From Hoplostethus atlanticus (taxonomy: Eukaryota > Chordata > Actinopteri > Trachichthyiformes > Trachichthyidae), in contig JAXDDX010000172.1 in NCBI GenBank assembly GCA_034670405.1, positions 744,001 through 808,000 on the forward strand: a DNA stretch of 64,000 bases, given 5' to 3'. The translations under genes and the position numbers were made by a program. Of the stretch, positions 22,901-34,900 are shown one piece after another. Each line of letters begins with the position of its first letter. The stretch's first letter is position 1. The notes under the pieces are model-generated. The model did no database searches. It was not told where the DNA came from and saw nothing but the letters and a program-made list of their open reading frames with translations.

Positions 22901-25900
22901 TGATGTAGACAAGCGTGGTTTTAGACACGATGACTGTGCATGCTTACCACGCAACACCTCATGGGAAATGAGGTCCCAATCAATACTTTACCCAATTATA
23001 CTTGTGAAATGTTGAAATAAGCTGCTGAGTCGGTAGGGTTAGTTACCAAATAATGATTAAATAGAACTTGATAATTTACACAGTCACCAATCATCGCTTA
23101 CTAATGAAACCTGAAGGCTGAAGATGGATGAACCTCTGGCCAAGTAAGTTAAGCCATAGAGTTACAAAATTGGTGTTAGTTAACAGGAGCTAGCTGATGT
23201 TAGCCAGCTAGTGAGCTAGCAAGCTAAGCTCTGGCTTTATCACAGTATCACACCTTATTCTTGCTGATATATGTGGCTGTTGGTAATGGTACAAAGATTG
23301 ATTAATTTAATCTGTGAAACTACAGCCTGCAGCATTAAACAAGAGTTGCCGTGCAGGTAAGTGGTCTTTCAAGCCCACAGTATTGTTTTTATGTAAAATT
23401 CTATTATTATGACAATATTGCTATTAGATGTAGTATTATTTCTGTTCTGCTGAGCCAGCAGTACAGCATTCCCTTTTATAATTGTTGATTGGTTGGTTAA
23501 TACGGTTGTTTTGTTGGTTTTATTTCACAGCACTTAGTAACTTTGTTAAGAAGTGATATTTTAGTTGATGGTATTACTGATGAATCAGTCAATGTTGCAT
23601 AGCTGTATCATTTCAGTTACCCTTGTAGTTAAATGACTGCTCCAACTCTGCCATGAACAAAGTTATTTACAAGTTAAACTGACACTGATTTGTTATTCTC
23701 TTGCTTTTGATCATAAATCATCTGGATTCTGAAAGAGAGAGACTTAGGTTCCTCATCAGCTGTGGAATTAAGATTCCTTTTCAAGGTAGGTCCGGTTTCA
23801 ACAACAAAGTGTATTACTGGTACCACGTGGACATGCAAAACAGGAATTTCACACTGTAGATTGTTCCAAAATTAGCTAATCACAACTCATCTTTACTTAC
23901 ATTCACTAATAAGTATTGCTACAGTATCATGTAGTCTAATTATTTTGTCATGAACCTGTGGTTTTATGTCTATGTTGTCCTGCTCTTCCAGTTTTTATGA
24001 TTTTTAATTTTTTAATTAATACTTAAATATTTCAGCATAAATTGGTGCACTACAGGTTTCATTCCATCTCTTTGACCACAGACAGGGGAAGTGAAATTGG
24101 ATGGAGGAGGAAGGATCATGTCATCATTCCACCATGGATTCAGTCACCTGGCAGAGATGTCTTCAGGAATGACAGCAGCCCTACTTACAACCATGTTTCT
24201 GTAATTACTGTTTATCAATAAAAAGCCATTTGATTAATTAACATGAAGACAGCTCAATCGGTAGAGCATGACACTCTCAGGGTTGTGGGTTCGATCCGCA
24301 CATAGTGTCAACTATCAGCTTTGTAAGTCGCTTCGGATAAAAGCGTCTGCTAAATGACTGTAATGTAATGTAACAAAAACAACAACAACATTTATGTTCT
24401 TGTAGAGCATGTATAATGAAATTAAGGGAAATGGCATTTTGTCTAACAGGCTCCATTGAAATGTAATATTTTGTATATATTTTGACTCTTCCTGCATCCT
24501 CTATCTTCTGGTTGGTCGCCGCTGCTGGTCCCGCTTGCTCTCTCCGCTCCATACAGTCAGCAGCCAACTCCCTCGTAGAATACAATGTTGCAGCCATGTT
24601 GCGTTTTGCTTTAGAAAGTAGGTACACCAAAAAAGTAAATTACAGCACATCAGAAATAACTCCTGGAATGCATTGAACATCACAGATTGATGATACCTAA
24701 AGGTGTAAGAGTATTTAAGGGAGGAGTTTTCCTTGAAGTAAAAAGAGATGTATGTAAACCCACTGTATATATTTTATTCTCCTTTCTTTTTTTCTCTTCA
24801 TAGATCCCCGTAAGTGGACCAAGCAGCATGTGCTTCAGTGGTTGCAGTGGGCAGTCAGTGAGTTCAGCTTGGCCGATGTCAACTACTTCAAGTTTGACAT
24901 GAATGGCCAGCAGCTCTGTGATCTGGGCAAGGACAACTTCCTACAATTGGCGCCCGACTTTGTGGGTGACATTCTGTGGGAGCATCTGGACCAGATGATG
25001 AAAGGTACAAATAGACACTGGCAAACTGAATTTAAGTATTTTTTTGAAGAAACGTTTATTTAAAAATGTTTGTTTTACTGTTTATTTATGTAGAAATTAT
25101 GACCACAGGGTCCCCACTAGTCATGGAAGTCCAGACAGGGAAAGCCAGGGAATATCAAGGAATTTTACAAATGCGTCACTTTACAGCAGAATGTATTTTC
25201 CAACTTGCTTTACGTATTAATTGCATTAGTTGGTGGTTTTGAGTCAAGAGTGGAAGAGTGGAAACAAGACTGTTCAGCCCTTTAGAAAAACAACCATAAT
25301 AAACCATTGAAGGAAAGTCATGGAAAGTCGTCAGGGCCACCTGAAAGTATTATGAAGCTAAAGATGTGGCTGTTACCATTAAGGCAGTTTGAAGTATCTA
25401 AAAGTAGTAGTTGTTCTTTGCACTGTTTTTCTTTGCTCTCTTTGCTACTTTTGGCTAATTAGGGTTCAAACCCCGAAGGGGTAGAACCCTATTGTTTTTC
25501 ACCTCGGTTTATTAGTGTGCTTGCTTCAACAAGCAACACTTATGTTCTCGTACTTACTTCTTTATTATTATTCCCTCTTCTTCCGCCCAAAACCTTTCGG
25601 CTCAACTACTTTCACACCATTCAAGCTATCAACGCCGTTCAAAATTCAGCATAGTCTGGAATCAAGGAATTCTATTCAAATGTTTGATTACACTTGTACT
25701 TTTTCTGCAAATGAATTTTATTTGCAATATTTTGGCCCCATAGGAATGCATTATGCTTTGACAATGTGTCTACAAGCCACTAGATGGAGTCAGACACTCT
25801 CAAATGTGACCCTGGCTGTCTTTCACAATGTCCAGAGACCAGAGACTCAGTTTGTGGTTTACTGATGACTGAATAGAACACACAAACTACTACTTCTGCT

Positions 25901-28900
25901 AACACCACAATAGAGACAACAAAACTCTCTTTTTTGAATTTCACTTTATTGTTGTCGTACTTTCATTGACTTGCAGTGATTTCCGTAGAATGTTTTCCAC
26001 AAGTATTGAAATTTCCCACCGCATTACGTCTTTGAACGCACCATCGTGGTGAGAGCTTAGATTCATTCATACACAAAGGCGGCAGCCATGGTAAAATTCA
26101 GGTTACTGTTTGGTGTTTTGAGTCCACGGTACAAACACACGTTTCAGTCGATCGGCGCTCAACAACCAGCGGGTTTTTTGACGAATAGGGGTTATGCGCA
26201 ACAAACTTCCATATTCTATAAAACAGGTCGCATCGCTTCCGGTTTAGGTCCCCTGTACGAGCTACGTTGAACATGGCGCTGTTTTATTGAAGATGCCATC
26301 AGGAGCTACCAAAAATGAGCATAACCGATGTCCATCGCACACTTGCCACCAAAATGGATAAGGGGTTTAAGCTATACGCTTCCTCATACATATGCGACTA
26401 CGAGGGTATGTATCTGCTAATGTTAGTAGTCCCGGATGGGGATAATGTAGTAGTCACGAGCTAGCTAACGCTAACATTAACTAGCTAATCTTAGCTGATA
26501 GAAAATGTGTCACTCTGCAAATTTCTGATTGCTAGCTATAGACCTACACAATCATGTTGTCACTTATTTTTCACCAGCGTCAAACAAAGACAGGCTAACT
26601 GGTGCTGTCAGCATCATGGCAGCCTGTGACAGGTCTATGAGGAAAGGCGAGAAGCCACACAGCCTGAGAGTAACGTTAGGGATGGGTTAAATCCAATCCA
26701 ACGTATTTCCTCCCTTCTTGTCCTTTGGAATGCGCCTGGGTCAACGCACTCACTCGCGGTCACTCAGAGACCACTGATTTCTTTCTTTTGTCATATTTAT
26801 TTTCCTCATTCAAACTCTGTGTCAAATGTGACCCTGGCTGTCTTTCACAATGTCCACAGACCAGAGACTCACTTAGTGGTTTACAGATGGATGAATGAAT
26901 AGAAAACACAAAGCTGGGCATGAAATATGTCTACATTTTGATATATGTATGTTACAATATATATATATATATATGTGGCAGCTGGGAGGAGGGTGGGGTG
27001 AGGCTTAGCTTGAATCCAGGGGAGAGTTGAGTCGGTGGACTGACTCTACCCTGGATCCGGGACCGGCTGCGGCCAATTAAGTCTGATTGCAGCCGGGCCC
27101 TTTTTAACCTGCGTGTGGATGTGTGACTGGGTGAGAGCGCCAGTGTGAGAGGCTGGCAGAATGTCTGGAAGTCGACAGGAGATCGGGAGTCGACTGGGAG
27201 CCGACTGGGAGCGGAGAGACGAGCCAGCAGCAGCCGCATCCGAGCGAGGTCCCCGGCGGGGTTGCCGGGACGGAGGCGAGGGCGCGAGCGGCGCGCACGT
27301 CGGAGTGGGAGAGCGGGCGTCCAAGGCGGCGGCGACCTGCCAAGCTCCGCGGAGGATGCAGTCGGGACCAGCCTGGAAGGGCTGTCCAGTCGGGGTTGGG
27401 GCGGGATGCCCCTGGAAGCCTGGCGGACTGGGGCAGCCTCGGTGCTCCGCGGCTGACCTGCCGGGAGGGAGGAGGTGCACGCGCAGGGGAAGACGGCACT
27501 CTACACGGCCGTCAGCGCCGTCAGTTTATATTGCTGGTGTGCAAATAAAACGGCCTGCTGGCCAGTTAACTCTCCTCCTGCCTATGTCTCTGTCTGTCAC
27601 AGACCCCGGTCCTGTGGCGAACTGCCACAATATATATATTACAACTATGTGTAAATATAGCCGCAAGCGGCAATTCGCGGGTTCAAACCCTTTTGTTACT
27701 GCAAACTGCATGCAGTGACAGAAGAAGATAAATTCCACAAACAACTATATGCACTTAACTTTATGTTTAAGTAAGCAAAGCCACTAGGACAGAGGCTTCC
27801 ATTCTCAAACAACAAAGCCCAGTTTAAACATAAAAGCCCCAGAAAAATACTATACTGTAAGCCCATATGGAAAAAAATTGTGGTGCCCCCTATTGGCCAT
27901 TTTTAAGATAATTTTACAAACTTAGTTCAACATAAATATCTAAAGTTTTGTGATGATTGGACAAACTCATTGATTTATGGCACAATGTGCGCCAAGCCCA
28001 CGCCCTTGATTGACAACACCGTCACCCCCTATTGGTCAATTTCAAAAACATTTTGTGGACATGTTTCAACAGCTTAATTAAAAATGTCCACCAAGTTTGG
28101 TGATGTTTGGACAAACTGTCATTGATTTAAGGCCAAATTTGCACCAGGCCCATGCACATGTTTGGAACTGGTGGCGCCCCGTATTGAGCGATTTCAAAAT
28201 AATTTTACACACGTGGTTCAACATTGTTATGAAACATATCCTGCGAGTTTTGTAATGATTGGACAAACAATTTCTGATTTATAGTCTGATTTGTGTTCTT
28301 TATTAGTGGGATTGCTGCTGAGTCAGTGCTGCTAGTTGGTCAGTTTCTCTTTGTGTCATAGCCCCTATTGAAGGTAGTTTCACCAAGCTAGGCCAATTGC
28401 CTTGTTAATTGTCTGGGAGGGGCCTGCACAACTCAAGGTTTATAGTCAGTCCAGGCAGAGTTTTACTCCAGTGTGTATTTAACTTCTGGAGGGATTCTGA
28501 ACTACTTGACTCATCTAGAATAGTTTGAGTATATTTTTCTTGCTTACCAGGTTGCTGTTAGCTGTACTTTGATTCCTTAAGTATTAGTGCTTTAATCAGT
28601 AGTCTATTGTTAGCTGCTAGTTGGTCAGTTTCTCTATTCATAGCCCCTATTTTCTTCTATGTCATAGCCCCTATTGAAGGTAGTTTCACCAAGCTAGGCC
28701 AATTGCCTTGTTAATTGTCTGGGAGGGGCCTGCACTCCTGGCAGACAATTAGCAATCAGTGGAAGCAGTCTTAAACCACTGCTGCTTTGAAAGCGTCAGG
28801 CAAACGAAGGCTAGGTGAACAAAGGCAACAGGCGACTTTTTCAAGCCCGACTTCTTCAAAGAACGACCTTCGAAGATTAGGTGCTTCTTCACTTTATAAA

Positions 28901-31900
28901 CCGTATAATTGTATTGTGATCTACCATGTGTTTGCTTCCTATTCCTGTCCTCTCCTCTTTCTGGTGGTCGCACAGACGCTGGGTCACACCCAGACGCCGC
29001 GACCCCACTAATCTCATCTATCCTACTCTCTCAACTCGCGTTGAGCAAGTGGTGGCAGGGGGGCTGTGGAACTGCCAGTCGGCTGTGCCGAAAGCTGAGT
29101 TCATCTCAGGCTACGCATCCCTGCTCTCCCTCAACTTTCTTGCTCTAACTGAGACTTGGATCACCCCAGAAAACACTGCCACGCCCGCTGCTCTGTCAGA
29201 TGTGTACTCTTTCTCTCACACTCCCAGAGCTGCGAGGCGAGGCGGTGGTACTGGCCTGCTAATTTCCAGCAAATGGAAATACTCTCTTTTTTCTCTGCCA
29301 CAATTCTCTCCTTCCTCCTTTGAATTTCATGCTGTCACTGTTTCTCATCCAGTCAAGCTCACCATCGCGGTTGTGTACCGCCCACCAGGCCCTGCTGGTG
29401 AGTTCCTGGAGGAGCTTCCCTGACGATGGCTCTGGACTCATCCTTCTCGGTGACTTCAACATCCAGACTGAGAAGCTTGACCTTCTTCTTTCGTTCCTCT
29501 CCCCATCTCCTCCTACCCACAAGGCTGACAACCAACTGGACCTAATCTTCACCAGACAGTGTTCTACTGCCAACCTCTCCGTCACTCCTCTTCATCTCTC
29601 TGACCACTACTTCATGTCCTACACTCTCTCTCTCTCTCCTCTCCCCCCTCACATCCTCTCCCTACCCACATGGTTTCTTCTCGTCGCAATCTCCGCTCGC
29701 TCTCTCCCACTGATCTTTCCTCTTCTGTTCTCTCTGCTCTCCCTGCCCCTGAATCTTTTTCTCTTCTATCCCCTGATACTGCCACTGATCTTCTTCTCTC
29801 TACTCTGTCCTCTTCTCTGGACCATCTCTGTCCCCTCACCTCCAGGCCTGCACGCCAAACTCCACCTGCCCCTTGGTTGTCGGACTCAGTGCGTACTGAG
29901 AGACGGAGCCTGAGAGTGGCTGAGCGCAAATGGAGAAATGGCAACCTCCCGGAGGACCTTCTTACCTTCCAATCTCTCCTTTCCACTTTTTCCTCCTCTC
30001 TATCTGCTGCTAAAGCTGCTTTCTTCTGCACTAAAATTCAAACTTCTGCTTCCAAACCTAAAAAACTCTTTGAAACTTTCTCTTCCCTCCTCCAACCCCC
30101 ACCCCCTCCTCCCACCTCCTCCCTCTGCCCTGACGACTTCGCCAACTTCTTTGACAAGAAGGTCAACGATATCCGATCCTCCTTCCCTCACCCCCCGGCT
30201 GGTGCCCTGCGAACCAACCACACCTATCTGCCTTCCACCCATCCCTCTCTACCACCCTCTCCACCTTTTCCCTCCCCACCTCCCTCCCTATCCCATTTTT
30301 CTCCCCTCTCCCCAGACGAGGTCCTTCACCTTGTTACATCTAGCCGCCCCACCACATGCTCCCTTGACCCGGTCCCATCCACTCTGCTTCAGTCTACTGC
30401 ACCTGAACTCCTTCCCTTCCTGACCCACCTCATCAACACGTCTCTGGTGTCTGGATGCTTTCCCTCTGCTTTCAAGACTGCCAGAGTAACCCCCCTTCTG
30501 AAGAAACCAACACTTGACCCCTCTGAGGTCAAGAACTACAGACCGGTTTCCCTTCTACCCTTCCTATCAAAAACTCTTGAACGTGCTGTCTTCAAGCAAC
30601 TGTCCTTGTACCTCCACCAGAACAACCTCTTGGATCCCCACCAGTCTGGGTTCAAAGTGGGTCACTCGACCGAGACTGCCCTCCTGGCAGTGACGGAGTC
30701 GCTCCATGCCGCTAGAGCGAACTCTCTCTCCTCTGTCCTGATACTCCTGGACCTGTCTGCAGCGTTTGACACGGTGAACCACCAGATCCTCCTCTCCACC
30801 CTTGAGGGGATGGGTGTCTCAGGCTCTGCACTCTCCATGTTTGCAACCTACCTAACGGATCGCTCCTACCAGAAGACGCTGAGAGGGTCTGTGTCAGAAC
30901 CACGCAGGCTCACTACTGGGGTTCCGCAAGGCTCGGTTCTAGGCCCTCTCCTCTTTTCCCTCTACACAACATCTCTTGGTTCTGTTATCCATTCACACGA
31001 CTTTTCCTACCACTGCTATGCAGATGACACCCAGCTGATCCTGTCATTTCCCCCCTCTGACACACAAGTGGAGGCACGCATTGCTGCGTGTCTGGCAGAC
31101 ATCTCGGAGTGGATGTCGTTGCACCACCTGAAGCTCAACCTGGACAAAACTGAGCTGATGTTCCTCCCGGGGAAGGGCTGTCCGCACCGAGACCTGGCCA
31201 TCACCATTGATAATGCTGTGGTGATGTCAACTCGGACTGCGAGGAATCTGGGTGTGACGCTGGACGACCAACTGTCGTTCTCGGCAAACATCGCATCAGT
31301 GACACGCTCCTGCAGATTCCTCCTCTACAACATCAGGAGGATTCGCCCCTTCCTCACTGACAAGGCAGCGCAGGTGCTCATCCAGGCTCTTGTCATCTCC
31401 CGCCTGGACTACTGCAACTCCCTCCTTGCTGGTGCCCCGGCGTTTGCCATCAGAACTCTGGAGCTTGTTCAGAAAGCTGCAGCTCGTCTGGTGTTCAACC
31501 GCCCCAAGTTCTCCCATACAACTACCCTTCTCCGTTCTCTACACTGGCTCCCTGTAGCGGCTCGCATCCAGTTCAAGACCCTGGTGCTAGCCTATAGGGC
31601 AGTGAAAGGAACAGCTCCTTCTTACCTCCAGGCTATGGTCAAGCCTTACACCCCCGCCCGACCACTTCGCTCTGCTGCCTCGAGGCGACTGGTTGCCCCG
31701 TCGCTCAGAGGGCCCTGCGGCCGATCTACACGGTCACGGCTCTTCTCTGTCCTGGCCCCGCAGTGGTGGAATGAACTCCCCACTGATGTCAGGACAGCAG
31801 AGTCGCTGCCCATCTTTCGCCGCAGGCTGAAAACCCACCTCTTCAGGAAACACTACCCTGACTCTTCCTCTTAGCCTTGCCTATTTGTCGTCAATTATGT

Positions 31901-34900
31901 GTCTGAGCTCTTGTTTATTGGATCTTGTTCATTTGATACACTTATTTGTCTTAGCTCTTGCTTATTTGGTTCACTTATTTGTCTTAGCTCTTGTTTATTT
32001 GATTCTCTTATTTGTCTCATTTGTTTAAGATATAGTAGGTTGCTAACTTATTGCACTCTTACCTTAACACTACTTATGCTCTTAGTTGCTTGTTTAGGAA
32101 GGAAATGCACTTACGATTTCTGGTGACTAGTAGTTTTCTTTCCTACCTATGTTGAATGCACTTATTGTAAGTCGCTTTGGATAAAAGCGTCTGCTAAATG
32201 ACTGTAATGTAATGTAATTAATATGGTATTACATTTTAAATACCCAGTGCCATCAAAAAGCTGAGTGAACTGGCTCAAAGCCATATGACTTTGCCACCTT
32301 GTGGCTTTTTTGTACATAAATTTTGCACTTCTCTCCTTGAGAGATGCAAATTTCTCAATGACTCTATGGCACCACAGAACTTGACACAGTTTATTATTTT
32401 AGACAGGATGTGCCTGTTTTTGTCAAACTCCTCATTATGCTTACGGATCCCTATCCTGTAGCCTTAATCAAGCTGAGCAGCTATGTTTACTTTCCCAAAC
32501 ATTTGCTTTTGCTTTTTCTGATATGTGGTTTAAAGGTCCCATATTATGGAAAACGGTTTATTCCTGGCGGTTATACATGTTCCACAGGAAATTACTTCCC
32601 TAAGCAGCTGAGAAAATTTGAAATCTGGAAGTCAACCCGTTTTTCTGTATTTTCCTTTTTCCAAAAACGGTGCCAAAGATAGGAGAAAAACAGCCGTTTC
32701 AGAAAGTGGTTCCTTTGGACGTCATAAGGGGCAAATCCAGCCCCTCTCAGAGCATGCCCACGCCCAGGTGAACAACCAATCCCATTTACGTCGTCGCAAA
32801 ATGCAGCTCACGGCAGTGCCGCAAGCCGTTGCTTATGGTGCATTCCATTGTACTCGGAAATCGATAATTCCGAGTCGGTATACCTAACTTCCAATCTAAA
32901 TGTGTTCCAGTGCATCTGCTCGGGAAAACATAATCGCCCGCAGCAAACTCATGTTTGTATGGCAAGTCTCAGAATGTTACAAGCATCTAAACTCAACATC
33001 AACTACTACAGCGCCATTAGTGAATAGAATCGGCGCATATCACATTCGGACGCCGTTTTTTCCGACTACACTGGAATGCACCATTACTTTGCGACGAGTG
33101 AAGCTAAAACAACATATCTAAGGAGATATATCAACTCTCCAGTTATTATTTTGTAGGATGCAGGCAGCAACATAGATCCCTGCACAGTCTCCCAACACGC
33201 GAAAATGCCAGGACAGAGTGGATTCATTTTATTTTTAACGGCAACGGCTACAGTTAGCTCGGCTACAGTTTTTTCTGTGTGTGATGATCAGTCCTCAGAC
33301 TGCTTGAGCAACAGCAGGATTAGCATCTAAATTGAAGCTTAAAGATGGAGCACTTCATAAGGTACGTGGCCCATCTGCAAAATTGGAATCTGTAAGTGTC
33401 ACCATGTTTTGATTTAATTTACCAAATTAGTCTGGTTAGTATATTCACTGCTGGTTAGCTAACGAGCTAGCGGGGCTAGCCACGGGCTTGTGGAAGAAGT
33501 AAGAAAACTAAAGCTGGAGTCATTAAAAGTAAAGTAAAGTAAAAGTAAGGTTATTGTTTGGAGTCAGGACTCATCTTTAAGTTATTTGTTGGGACCAGTG
33601 TCTGTTTTATAAGTCTGTCGAACGTGTCAGGTTTGGTAAACTTTAGCCACCATTAGTACAATCGCGTTTGGTTGTTTGGCTGCGCTGTTTGGATGCAAAT
33701 AGATTGCATCCAATAATATATTGGCTAACTAGCTCAACAAAATTGTCAATCCTAGCTTGTCTGCAAGTTGTATTCAATAAGCTTATGGACATGAGCCATA
33801 AACAGACCTGCTACAGCAGAGAGTGTCGCTCACACACCCACATACACGAAAGTACAATATTACACAGAATTGTTATCATTGAGAAACTAAGTGGAACCGC
33901 TCAGCTGCCTCTTCCCATTCTGGGTCAGACTCCGGCTCAAACATGTCCGGTCTCAGTGTTGGTTCTGGAGCGGCCGCCATGGCTACGGTAGATTTCTGCA
34001 TCAAGCTTATTTGTTTACCTTGAGCAGCATGGGTGCTCTGCTCTCCGCCAGGCGATTGCGTGTAGGTTGTATGTAATGAGCACTGCTCTGATTGGCCGCC
34101 TCACGCACGGCCTCAAAACAGCCTGTTCTTTTTTTAAGTATATTTTTTTGGCCTTTTTATGCCTTTATTGAGAGAGAGATAGTGAGGAAGGTATGGGAGA
34201 GAGAGGGTAGGACATGCAGCAAATGACCGAGGGCCGGATTCGAACCCTGGTCGGCTGCGGGAAGGACTGAGCCTTATGGTACGCGCCCTACGCGGTGAGC
34301 CACCGGTGCACCCCAACAGCCTGTTCTTTACAATGGAGAAAATGAGAGACTGAAACACACACCACAGAAGCTGGTTTTAGGATTTTTTTTATATAGACTT
34401 CACAAACGTCTTGTAAAGACCCCCAGGAACAGTTTAAATAGCCCAAAATGAGTACAATACCCCCCCTTTAAATCATTCAAACCTGTCTGAATCCATGCTG
34501 GGTCTGAGACCTGTCGTTTGAAAAAGGATGCAGGGAAAGCAAAGTAAAGCATTGGTGTCACTACATGTAGTTAGCCAAGCCTTCCTACTAAACCAGCTCC
34601 TTGAAAACGACCGAGTATATTGTCTCATTCTGGCGCATTTTATGTCAGATGTACCACGAGCCACTCGCTCTCTGCTGCCAACCAGTGGTTGGTGGTGTGT
34701 AAATCAGCAGCATTCAGATAAATGCTGTTTATCTGAAGCTCCTATCTCTTGTATTGAAGAGGAGCGAACTGCGCATGTACAACTTATAACAAGAGTCAAT
34801 GGGCAAAGATTCTTGTGCCCCAGGCCGGAAATACGTGACCTAGTGTAGCCGGTCCGGTTCGACCCTGCTACCGAACTCTGCGTTGTGTTTGAATGTATGA

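Larger units (their letters stand above)
28740..32219 (+). mobile_element. Nearly full-length L2-clade LINE (Maui-like)
   Basis: Contains an AP-type endonuclease region (about 29040-29640), a reverse transcriptase frame (29670-31874) and the 3' UTR with the tail GTAAGTCGCTTTGGATAAAA / GCGTCTGCTAAATGACTGTA / ATGTAATGTAAT. The RT is of the CR1/L2 group. The element lies in ets2 intron 5 in the same orientation as the gene. Its 3' end matches inserts at 625-970 and 36248-37106 and the tails of the SINEs, so this family (or a close one) was the active donor. The 5' limit is approximate. Confidence 0.85.

Noticed and set aside
24245..24320. Functional tRNA gene
   Set aside because: The A and B boxes are present but the acceptor stem is poor and an L2-type tail follows, so it is a SINE; the same applies to 5483-5550 and 55436-55515.
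27046..27718. Several 100-185-codon GC-rich open frames
   Set aside because: High GC in the 26974-27629 LTR removes stop codons in many frames; LTRs are non-coding.
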